Shown: positions 44,946 through 54,171 of the stretch, piece after piece
Numbering within the stretch: the stretch's first letter is position 1
How the letters are laid out: the number at the start of each line of letters is the position of its first letter
Notes under the pieces: generated by a model
Seen by the model: only the letters and a program-made list of their open reading frames with translations
Database searches by the model: none
Told to the model about the DNA's origin: nothing
Source of the DNA: Furcasterigmium furcatum
Lineage: Eukaryota > Ascomycota > Sordariomycetes > Glomerellales > Plectosphaerellaceae
Assembly (NCBI GenBank): GCA_001599815.1
Contig: BCIA01000003.1
Coordinates: 2,294,001 to 2,358,000 of the forward strand
DNA length: 64,000 nt
Direction of reading: 5' to 3'
Program-made: the position numbers and the translations under genes

Positions 44946-45916
44946 CTAGCCGCGCCTGCGGGTCGAGGGACCCTTCTTCGTCGGCGTCGCGCCGGAGGCC
45001 TCGGCCGAGACGGCCTGGGCGTACGACTTGCCGCCGCCGGCCTTCTTCGAGGGGGTGGCGGCGGGGCGCTTGCCCTTGACCTTCTCGGAGGGGGCGTTCC
45101 AGTAGTAGGCCATCTGGGCGGCGAGGACGGCGTTGAGGGCGAAGCCGGCGATGAAGCTGTAGAGGATGAGGTTGTCGTCGACCTCCTGGAGGGTGGTGAA
45201 GACGCGGGCGAGGGAGCCGAGGAGGTAGTTGATGACCTGGCGCAGGGAGTGTCAGCGGCGGTTCTGCAAGGGAGACGGGGAGGGAGGGAGAGGGGGAGGG
45301 GACGTACGGTGAAGGCGCTGAGCTGGCCGGTGCCGCCCTGCTGCCAGATGGTGTAGATCTGGGGGATCTTGCTGGCGACGCCGAGGGCGCCGGCGCCAGC
45401 CTGGAGGAGGGTGAGCTGGTTCAGGTCGACGATCTGGTCGGAGACGAGGGTGCCAACGGCCGCGGCGAGGACGGCGATGAAGACGGCAGCGAGGGGGGCG
45501 CGGCCGGAGTAGTTGAAGACCAGAGCGGTGATGACGACGTTCTGGGCGGCGATGAGGGCGGTCTCGCCGTAGGTGCTGAAGGGGAAGGCGTTGCGGAAGT
45601 TGTAGGCGAGGGTGACGACGTAGGCGATGGTCTCGAGGAGGTAGGAGACGACGCTGACGCCGGATGCGGACTTGCTGTTGAGCAGCTTGAGGATCTGGGG
45701 GACCTTGACGATGGAGGAGGCGCCGACGATGCCGAGGCCGAGGGCCTTGGAGACGGCGAGCTTGAGGCACTCCTGGTCGGTGATGGTGAGCTCGCGGACG
45801 AGGGAGGCGTGGCAGCGGGGGCCGAGGAGGGAGACGGCAAGCTCATCGATGGGACCGGGGAGTTTCGCGGTGATGGGCTTGAGGATGGGCCTCAGGGTTT
45901 CTTGGAGGGCTTCCAT
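44946..45916 (-). CDS. Mannose-P-dolichol utilization defect 1-like PQ-loop protein
   Basis: Membrane protein of the MPDU1/Lec35 family, needed for use of dolichol-linked sugars in ER glycosylation. Exon 1 is 45916-45308 and exon 2 is 45236-44946, giving 299 residues. The 71-nt phase-0 intron is GTACGT..GCTGAC..CCAG and its sequence is a long C/T tract. The first PQ-loop is IVGASSIVKVPQILKLLNSKSASGVSVVSY (about 65-94) and the second is GVASKIPQIYTIWQQGGTGQLSAFT (about 179-203), split at its end by the intron. Around seven hydrophobic segments are visible. The C-terminal ~45 residues are Lys/Arg/Pro/Ser-rich and cytosolic-looking, ending in RRRG. The family is clear; function in this organism is inferred. 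Confidence 0.9.
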
Positions 45917-46331
45917 GGTTGCTGCGGGCGAGGCTATGGGGTGGAGGGGTCGTGGTTGCTCGGCGGTCTTGTACTCGTAGACGGGGTGTTGTCGAGAAAG
46001 TCGCGATCAGACACGTTGGAGGAAAAAAGGGTTCGACTGATGTCACCCGTTGGCATGTTCGGAGCTTCGGCCAATAGGAGACAAAAGCGGGGAGCTCTGG
46101 GACCATGCAGGTCGCGGCCCGCGACCCAACTGAGCCCGGCTCAACTTCGACCTTCCCACCATCCATCACGACGTCGTCTAGGTCTCGTCGTTCTTCCTGC
46201 TTGATCTCCTCTCGCTATACGACACGAGGTGATGAGTGAGTATTAGTACTGTCTATGCCCTTGAAACTTGTCCAAACAGTGCATCTTCCAATTGCACCAT
46301 CACCGCCACCCCCCAATGCGAGCATCACCAT
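45917..46331. other. Intergenic, MPDU1-like promoter
   Basis: 415 bp between the PQ-loop gene start and the stop of the next minus-strand gene. No distinctive element seen. Confidence 0.4.
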
Positions 46332-47818
46332 CTAGTAATCTCCCCATGAAGCTTCCCATGAGAAAGAGTTCCAGTCCTCGGGCTTGCTCCTTGGCAAATC
46401 CGACACCTTGTACCCGCGAAATTTGATGTCTTCGCCGATTTGCTCGATGTTTTCAACCACGCCCTCAAACATGGAGCATTCATCGTCGAGGAAATCAATA
46501 TGGCCAGGTTTTGGGTCAGGAAGAAGCCCGCCTTCGCCGGTTTCTCGGCCTCTGAACTTTAAATATGCTCGACGGGGCGGTCTTTCGCTCTTCTGCTTCT
46601 TCTTCTCGGGCTGGCTGGCTTGCGGGCAGCGAGGAGGAAGCTGCCCGCTTGCGCGGGTTGTTCGACGCTTCGCCGTCGTCTTCGTCCTCGGAGGCGTCCT
46701 CGGAGTCGTCTTCCGACTCGGTGGCCAACGCACCTACTGCTTCTGGGTTGAGGCTCAGGAGCATTGTTCCCTCGAAAATCTCGAAGTTGACAGCTGCCGC
46801 TACCATGTCGGCCCCGCGGTACTTGCGTTTGGCGATGTCCAGAGTGAGCACCTTGGTGATCTGATCCGGCCACTGATCGGCAATAGCCTCGCATTGCACA
46901 ATGTATGATCCTCCAAGTCGGCCCAGGGTGAGCGGCGTGGCCTTTCCCTTTCCGCCACCGCCGCGGCTTGAGTGCGAGACGAATGTTCGATGCTCTTCCA
47001 TGGCCGTTTCCCACATGGCGTCCGACTTTTCCTTGAGCTCTTTGTAGGCCTGATCCGTCAACTCGCGGGCCAAGGCGAACACCCCGTCGTGGTCCCAGCC
47101 AATGCACACAGTTCCGTTTTCCCCATAAAGGCCGCCGCTCGTGATGTGAAGACCGGGGACCCTCCAGACCTTGGGCCAAAGTAAAGCCATGGCGTGGAAC
47201 CCATGAAGCACCATTGGTCCCGGTGTCTTGTCGCGATCTGGTTCGCCGCCTGTCAGGAAGTAGCGGTTCATGAACCGCGTCTGGTCGCAGGCGGCCTCTT
47301 GCCCAGGGGTCTCGCATTTCGCGAATACCTCGTCCATCTTCCTCTCCTCCTCGGCATCCCAGGCGCGCGCGGCGCTCTGCCAGCGGCGGAGGTCGGGCTC
47401 ATAGTCCCGACGCATCTCAGCTTCCAGACTCACAATAGCCTCAGGGACGCGATCGCACTACGCGGAACCACAGTGAGCTCTTGCGGAGATCCGCGGCATC
47501 GAAACATTGGACACTCACCAATCCCTGCTGAACGGCATCGTAAAACTGGGCTTTAAGCTGCCCGACGGAGTCCGATGACACGAACTTGACGCCGTAGTAC
47601 CTCAGCTGTGCGGCGTAAAACGGTTTTCTGAACAGTTTCCAGGCCTCCTCTATTGCCACTTCCCGATCACTCGTGAGCTGGAGTAGTCCCGGGGTGATAA
47701 GCTGTCGCAGGCGCTCGCCACTGACGCGGTCTATGCCAGACACGCCGAAGCGCTGGTCGACAAGCTGGAAGCCCGCGCGCTTCAGAACGGGCGGTGGAGG
47801 GCGACCGGCCTTGTCCAT
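46332..47818 (-). CDS. Unknown fungal protein (frame change near residue 334)
   Basis: Exon 1 is 47818-47519 and exon 2 starts at 47439 (79-nt intron, GTGAGT donor, GAG acceptor). The second frame is clearly coding through WDHDGVFALARELTDQAY and FEGTMLLSLNPEAV to an acidic run and a basic NPRKRAASS motif. A different frame is then clearly coding to the stop at 46332 (PRRAYLKFRGRETGEGG, HIDFLDDECSMFEGVVENIEQIGEDIKFRGYKV). I join them tentatively by a 97-nt intron (46737-46641, GTAGGT..GGCAG), giving 436 residues. This would remove the acidic run and has no good branch site, so a genuine frameshift or sequence error is equally possible. No domain recognised. Confidence 0.65.
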
Positions 47819-48259
47819 GTCGCTTCAATGATGAACGAGCTGGAGGCGGGAGGGGGCGAGTGTTGGAAAAAGACGTGTAATCTGCTTGGATTGGTGTTGT
47901 TGTTATTGTTATGTGAGGAGATCATCGGCCTGCCAATGGCCCCCGGGCATGGCGTTTACGCTACATCGACAGTATCAAGACTCGCTGCTCAAGTCGGCAT
48001 CTACAAAAGTATTTAATACACCCTGAGTACCCGGGCACCGCTTTTGGTAGGGAAGCTACTTCAGGTGTTCCAAATACTTTCTGCACCCCGGACTTTATCG
48101 TAATTATTAGTACTGTACGTGCCTGACTAAGTTTCTAGCGCGTTGGGAACTAACCAATACCCCTGGCAGTGCACCTCAGCCAGCCAGGCCCATCTTCAAG
48201 TTGTGTCCGCCTTGCACCCGTCAGGAACCTGAATCTGTCGACGAAAGTCCATTCATGTT
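47819..48259. other. Intergenic, no gene recognised
   Basis: 441 bp between the unknown gene's start and the stop of the HAD gene. The middle is AT-rich (about 48,000-48,130). Nothing else seen. Confidence 0.4.
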
Positions 48260-49594
48260 CTACGCCTCAGGGAGATCCATCTCTACACACAATCTTCTCA
48301 CCCTTGTTGACGACCACGTCGATTGGACAGCTCCCAGGTCGCCCAGAATCAGCAACGCAGAGCGAAGATGACGGACCGCTGCTCCGAGGCCGCCTCTCAT
48401 GAGAGCATCAAGGTGCAACTGCAGGAGACACGCGAGTTCTCGCAGGCTCGATCCGCACTCCCGGTCGATATCGAGAGACAAGTGTTCGTATTCGACCCGA
48501 ATACTGTGAGGCCTTTCCGTGATCTGGCAATCTGGCATGCCGCCCGACGCCCACTGCCGACCTTGAGCTGCGAGCGAGATCAGGGTCTCGTTCTCGTCTG
48601 CTGAAATTGCAGCTGTAGTCATCGATGCGATCATATCTGCAAGATACGACATTGCTAACGTGTAGAGCTTCTTGGAAGCTACCCTGAGGATCCCGACAAT
48701 GTTCGCCGCGATCGACTTGGCGGTTTCCTTTGAGATCAGCAGACCGTGACAAGGTTCCGTTACCACGTCAAGTCCCAGGCCCTCGATGGATATCTTTCCA
48801 CCGTGTAGGGAGACGCGCAAGGATAATGGGGGTTCCTCGATACCTAGCAGCCCCAGAAGCTGGCTCATGTGGCCGATGATCGGAAGTTGGTGTTCGAACA
48901 TGACCGTTCGGGACTCCTTCGCATCGGGATAGTACCACACAGGTTTCATGCGTGCATTCAATGCTCCCTCGATGTCGCAATAAGGCGAGTCGCCAACCAT
49001 GAATGCGGCGTCGGGGCTGACTCCCAATGATTCGAGCGCAAGTTGGAATATGAACAAGTCTGGCTTCGCGCAGTCTGCGTACTCCGAGGTGAAGATGCGG
49101 TCGACGAGATGGAGGACCCCGATGCTCTCGGCCTTTTCGGTCTGATCCTCGGTCTGGCCGTTCGAAATGATGGCGAGAGAGAAGCCGTGGTCGCGGAGCC
49201 GGCACAGCGTCTCGACGCTTCCCGCCGTTGCGCGGCGGCTTTCTCGATACGCCGGCTGATATGTGGCGCGGAATTCTCTGACCTCTTCAACAGTCGGGTC
49301 TGCTAGATCAAGATTCGAAAAGAAGAGCCGGAACGTCTCCGACCTCCGTTCTTCGTAGGATATTTCCTTCCGGAGATACCTGTCGTAGGCAAATTGGAGG
49401 GCGCCGTTGTAGTTGGTGGCAAGCTCGTCTGGTGTGTAGCTAGCTAGTCTGGCAAACTTGCTTTGGACGGTCGAAATGGCTGATCGAAGAGAGTGGTCAT
49501 GGTCGAAAAGAGTATTGTCCAAGTCGAAAAAGATGACCTGAGGCGTAGAGGGTGTTGAACTCATCGCGCGCTCGGGTTCGGTGAGCGTCACCAC
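48260..49594 (-). CDS. HAD-superfamily hydrolase with long C-terminal extension
   Basis: Single exon, 444 residues; a second Met at 11 is an equally good start. The HAD fold occupies about 19-250: motif I FFDLDNTLFDHDHS (catalytic Asp24 and Asp26), a helical cap domain, motif II IISNGQ, motif III Lys in CAKPDLFIF, and motif IV MVGDSPYCDIEGA. This layout matches the YjjG-like pyrimidine 5'-nucleotidase/phosphatase branch. The substrate cannot be read. The remaining ~190 residues (from about 255) are not part of the HAD fold, contain a hydrophobic-helical stretch and a Leu-rich end (ELACLLQLHLDALM), and match nothing I know. They might be a run-on past a lost stop or a real lineage-specific domain. 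Confidence 0.88.
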   Translation of the reverse strand: MVTLTEPERAMSSTPSTPQVIFFDLDNTLFDHDHSLRSAISTVQSKFARLASYTPDELATNYNGALQFAYDRYLRKEISYEERRSETFRLFFSNLDLADPTVEEVREFRATYQPAYRESRRATAGSVETLCRLRDHGFSLAIISNGQTEDQTEKAESIGVLHLVDRIFTSEYADCAKPDLFIFQLALESLGVSPDAAFMVGDSPYCDIEGALNARMKPVWYYPDAKESRTVMFEHQLPIIGHMSQLLGLLGIEEPPLSLRVSLHGGKISIEGLGLDVVTEPCHGLLISKETAKSIAANIVGILRVASKKLYTLAMSYLADMIASMTTAAISADENETLISLAAQGRQWASGGMPDCQITERPHSIRVEYEHLSLDIDRECGSSLRELACLLQLHLDALMRGGLGAAVRHLRSALLILGDLGAVQSTWSSTRVRRLCVEMDLPEA

Positions 49595-50002
49595 TCAGAG
49601 GGAAACGAGAGACTCTACTTGGAAGGACCTGAGAAAGCTGGGAGGCTGCTTTTGCAAGGCATCCTCGACTTATAAAATGCAGACCGAGCACGTGAATTAG
49701 GTTGGACGCAGTATAAATCCATTTATGCTTCCAAGTTGAATGGAGACAGACAGTCGCCGCAAAACCTTAAGGGATGGTGGCGGACTGGGAAGAGGAACAC
49801 ACTCTTCGCCTTGCGAGAATGAACTGTGCTATCTGTCTCAACGCCGAATGCGCCATCCCGCAATCATTCATGTCCTTGGTTGCCCGGCATCAAGACTCAG
49901 CCAGACCCTGCATTGTGCCGAGAAACCTCCTCGAACCCCCCAGTATAGCTTACAGGTCGCAGAAATCCGTGTGTAGGATCAAGTAAAGCAACCCTCCGCG
50001 CC
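49595..50002. other. Intergenic, HAD gene promoter
   Basis: 408 bp between the HAD start and the chromodomain gene's stop. No gene or clear element seen. Confidence 0.4.
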
Positions 50003-50990
50003 TCAAGCCTTCTTGTTGCGCTTGCCCTTCTTGGTGCCCTTCTCGGTGCCCTTCTCGAACTTGGCGATCAACTCCTTACAGTTGCTCAGGTTGATCTTGG
50101 GCTCCCACGTGTTCTCGCTGGCTGCGTATCCCTTCCACTTGACCTTGTAGTAGTGGATGCCGTCCTGGTCAATAACCGATTCGACGATGCTCTCCACAAC
50201 GTACTCGGTCTCGTCTTCCTCCTCCTCGTCAGTGTCGTCGGCAGGCGCGGCCACCTCCTTCTCCTTAGCAGCCTTGGTAGTCTTCGCGGCTTTGCCGCCC
50301 TTGGACTTGGTGACTTTGCTGGCCTTGCCGACCTTCTCTGACTTAGGGGGACGGCCCCGGCGCTTCGGGGGCGGAGCGTCATCATCCTGCTTTATACGTC
50401 AGTATAGGAATATCAATAGGTTATGGTGAAGATGATAGAATGGTATACCTCATCGTCCAGCTTTCTCTTAGCGTGGTTGTTGTCCATGGACGAACGGGTC
50501 TGACGCTTCGTGCCGGTGGGAGCCTTTGCTGTTGAATAGTGAGCATAGGCGTCATTTCCGAGTGATACTACGAGAGCGACTTACCAGATGTCTTCTTCTC
50601 TGCCTTCTTGGTGGCCTTCTTCGCCGACTTGTTTGGCGCCTTCTCCTCCGGAGACGGTGTCGACTCAGGGGCTGGCGCAGAGGATGAACCGACGGTGAGA
50701 GTCTTGGCCGGAGTGCTTTTCTTCGCGGCGCGTCCACGCTTCGCAGGGCGACCACGCTTCTTGGGCGCTGGCTTCTCCTCCTCGGGTTCCTCCTCGGGTT
50801 CATCCTCGAGTTCCTCCTCATCCTGCTCGACTTCATCATCGGTGGCAAAAGGGTCCGTGATCTTCACCTCTTCTTCATCCTCCTCATCCTCCTGGCCAGC
50901 ATCTGTCTGCGACTCGATCTCTTCATCATCGCCGACATCGCTTTCTGCATTCTCGCTCTCGGCGAGCTCCTCAGGGCTGGGGCGTGGCAT
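50003..50990 (-). CDS. Chromodomain protein with AT-hook-like motifs
   Basis: Three exons: 50990-50585, 50528-50449 and 50386-50003, giving 289 residues. Introns are 56 and 62 nt (GTAAGT..CAACAG and GTATAC..GACG..GCAG). Residues 1-75 are very acidic. AT-hook-like KKRGRPAKRGR and KRRGRPPKS motifs suggest DNA binding. The chromodomain is near the C-terminus (about 223-275): EYVVESIVES, YYKVKWKGY, ENTWEPKINL. The Tyr, Trp and Tyr expected to cage methyl-lysine are present. A Lys/Gly-rich tail follows. There is no chromoshadow domain, so this is not a standard HP1. It probably reads histone H3 methylation in chromatin. Confidence 0.88.
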
Positions 50991-51861
50991 GGCGGAAGCA
51001 CCCTTTTTGCACTTCTTGCCGGTCTTATTGGCGTTGGCGGGGCTGTCTGGGAGGATGTTAGTAGGCCTTTGGGAAATGCAGTTCCGCTGATATTTTGTTA
51101 TTGTTCTGGTCGAGGACGCGACGCGGGTCTTTGAACGTGGAGGGGGAGATTCGCGAGGCGGGAGGGGACGGGAGGGACTCAGAGTGTGCAGCCTGTGCTT
51201 CAGTCACTCACCTCGAGCTGTGCCTGCCCTGCGGCTTCGCTTGTTGCCCGATGAACCGTGTGAGGCTTCCGGTGCTGAGTCGTCGGGTACGAGGCTCAGA
51301 ATGTCTGATACGACGAGGGGGATATAGTCCTCGGTCTCTTCCAGAGCTGGTTCCATGGGTGCAAAGGTGCACTGGTTTGGGATTGCAGGGAGAACTTTGC
51401 ACGCACTCTTGAAGAGCGTGAAAAGGGTTTAAAAGGAACAAGTTTGTTCCAAGGGTTTGCGGAGGAGGCAGGAACACTTTGTGATAACGCCGAGAGGGGG
51501 GAGATTGTGCTATCAGGCAAGCAAGCACCGAGGCTTTCTGGGACTCGTGATTCGGTTAAACTGGGTTTACTACTTCCAGGCGGGTAGGCTACAGGACTCG
51601 AGCCGCCTTATACTTCTAGGGATGTCAGCAACCCGCCCTTATATGAACTCAGTGGCTCAAAGAAATTCTTCAAAGCTCTCAAGGAATGGGGCTGCCACCC
51701 TCGATCCTTGGGTCTTGGTTGAAAGGTGACTGCTCGAAACAAAGGCAGACATTGTCAGAGACACCCATGTCAACAGAACCTGTCTCAGGCCTCGATTACT
51801 CTCGGCAACGTATGGGAGGTGGAAATACCCTAAAAGAAGCTTTAAGGGGTCTACCTACAGC
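50991..51861. other. Intergenic, no gene recognised
   Basis: 871 bp between the chromodomain gene start and the RIC8 stop. Only short frames without domains. Part must be the chromodomain gene promoter. Confidence 0.4.
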
Positions 51862-53512
51862 TCAAGGCTTCTTCTCGTCATCATCATCCGAATCTACCTC
51901 GGTCACACGGTTTCCGTCTACCGCCTCGTTGAATGCCCCTGACCGTATCGCCTCCTCTACAGGGTTCCGAACGTCGACGATGCCGGTGTTCCGGAGCCTG
52001 TGGAAACATTAGCTTCAAGTGTCTTCTCTTTAGGAATTCAGATAGCGTACCTCTCAAACAATACAAACAATCGCTCCGCCTCTCGCATCTTCTCCTCCTC
52101 CGTCATCTCTGGGACGTCGGGGAAGCGCTCCGAGTCCAGGAACTGACCCGTGATCGGGTTGACGGCCCTGGTGGTGGAGCTATTCGCCGTGCTGGCCACA
52201 TTGGCAGGGACGGAGATGTTGTTTCGGGCAAGGAAGCCGGAGGCATAGCCGAAACCCACGTTCTCGGTGAAAGTCGACGGGTCCCTGTCCGACAGCTCGA
52301 AGAGAAGCTCGGACACGACCTCTCCCACGTCGGTGCTGACCGGATCGTTGGTGATTCGGAGCAGCCTTGCCGGGAGGGAGCCGCCGCGGCCGAGTGCCTG
52401 TTCGCGCTCTGCTTCCGTGGGAAGGAGCGTGGTGCGGAAGTACTTCTGGACCTCTTCAGTTGCGTTCTTGTAAAGGGAAACCAGGACGCCGGCGAGCGGC
52501 GCGAGGGTTTCGTCGAGCTTGGCGGCCGCGTAGACTCCGTCCTTCAACGCAAGATCAAGTAGCTGGATCAGCCTGGCCGCAACGCGAGTTGGCTCCCCAT
52601 CACTCGACTCAGGGCACAATGACGACTGCACTGTCTTGCTCTCGAGGTCGAGGTTGAGCAGGGCGTTGATGATGGAGCTGAAAGGCGGATCCAGGGGCTT
52701 GCTTGGAATGTCCTGCTTCCACAGTAGCGCGATGATGAGGGGTACCGCCGGCGTAAACAGGGACGACTGGCCCTTGCAAAGATGCGTGATGTTGAAGAGA
52801 AGGCGGAGGGTCTCATTCAGGGCCATTTCCTCCATCGGGTTGGCCTTGGGGTTATGGGAGGGTTGGCTCATGACCTCGGTATGCCTTGCTATGTTCGCAA
52901 TGATTGCCTCGGCAAGGCCATGCTCTTCGAGCATTTGAGAGATGGTGTGGTCTGGCGCGTAGGTGGATAGGAGAAGCACTCTGGATAACAGGAACGAGTC
53001 GTCCCAGCTCTTGGGACCCTCGGACTTGAGTTGTGCGCATGCCGGGCCTTGATACGGGAGGCCGACAAGGGTTTTTCGAGTCTCCGGCCTCAAAAGCATC
53101 GCATTTGCCAGGACCCGGAGAGCACCCCTTGCCGTTGATCTCGACTGGGATTCAAAGGCATGTCTAGCGAGTGTCTTGATGCCCTGCGAATCATCAGTAC
53201 ACGGACAAGGCTGAGTTGTGGGCAGAACATGCGAACATCTGAAGTGAAGATGGGGTCAGAGTTTGTCGGGTCCCTTCCGTAGATCTTCAGTTCCTCGAGA
53301 GAGGCATCCAGATCTGTTGTGCATGAGCTACGTTGACCCGTGTCTCATGTATGTGAGTGAACTCACCGCTCTGAGACAGCGAGGGATTCTCGAGCTCGCC
53401 GGCGAGCTCGCCCATCAGCTGTGTGACGGCCCGAAGCTTTGCTGCTAACAGTCAGAATATGTGCAGTCCGTCAATGGTAAGTGGAATTCTTGCCTGGGCC
53501 TGTTGCCGCCAT
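51862..53512 (-). CDS. RIC8: Synembryn Ric8, G-alpha exchange factor/chaperone
   Basis: Non-receptor exchange factor and chaperone for heterotrimeric G-alpha subunits, needed for growth and development in filamentous fungi. Five exons: 53512-53494, 53441-53367, 53313-53237, 53183-52051 and 51997-51862, giving 479 residues. Introns are 52, 53, 53 and 53 nt. The first uses a GC donor (CAG|GCAAGA) with a CTGAC branch and CAG acceptor. Choosing it restores the conserved start GPAKLRAVTQL after a 19-nt first exon. Family blocks: LEELKIYGRDPTNSDPIFTSDGIKTLARHAFE across exons 3-4, NETLRLLFNITH, FSSIINALLNLDLES, and the C-terminal MTEEEKMREAERLFVLFERL. The armadillo-like helical fold is expected. It is divergent from RIF1. 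Confidence 0.93.
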
Positions 53513-54171
53513 CTCCAGTCTTTTGGCTGAAGCCAGGGGCTTGAATATGCAGTGTCGTTGAGAGATGAAATTTTGGTGTAGAAACGCCGGCTAGAAACCA
53601 ACACTTGAAATTTGACTGCTGGTGGTGTAAGGCGGGTGCCGAATCGGGAATGCTTGAGATGTGGTGATGCCGTCAAATCATGTCATCGGATGAGTGCGAC
53701 CGTTCATGAGGCCGGTCATCGTCTCAGGAAAGGAGCTCTTGCCAAACTGTGGCTGGACCCGTCAAATGTGGCGCACAGGCGTGGCGATCCCCAACCTCCT
53801 GCAGCCTAAAATGACATGGGTACACGGGACGCACGGGCCACTAGATTAATTGCTTCGCGCAACTCGCGTCTTGGACGTGTGCAACCGCGCATCGTGTTTA
53901 AGGCCAACCAAATGGAGAAAACGCCCAATCCTTTCCCCATCCCGCCCAGCACTTCAATTTCGGCTTCCGACTCCCATCCGGAACCTCGACACACACACAT
54001 CGACATTCACTATCCCGACGAAGTACCTTCCGCGGCCCTGTCCTCAACCACTTGACCATCCAATCTCACTACGCCCACCGTCTTCTCATCACATGAAGTT
54101 CACGAGATAACTTCACACCCCTGCCGCACTCCTGCGGCCATCGTCCTCGAGGACAGACAACCATCGAAATC
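53513..54171. promoter_or_regulatory. Divergent RIC8/RIF1 promoter region
   Basis: 659 bp between the two start codons. The RIF1 side is C/T-rich over the last ~150 bp, as in a fungal leader. No specific factor site stands out. Confidence 0.4.
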
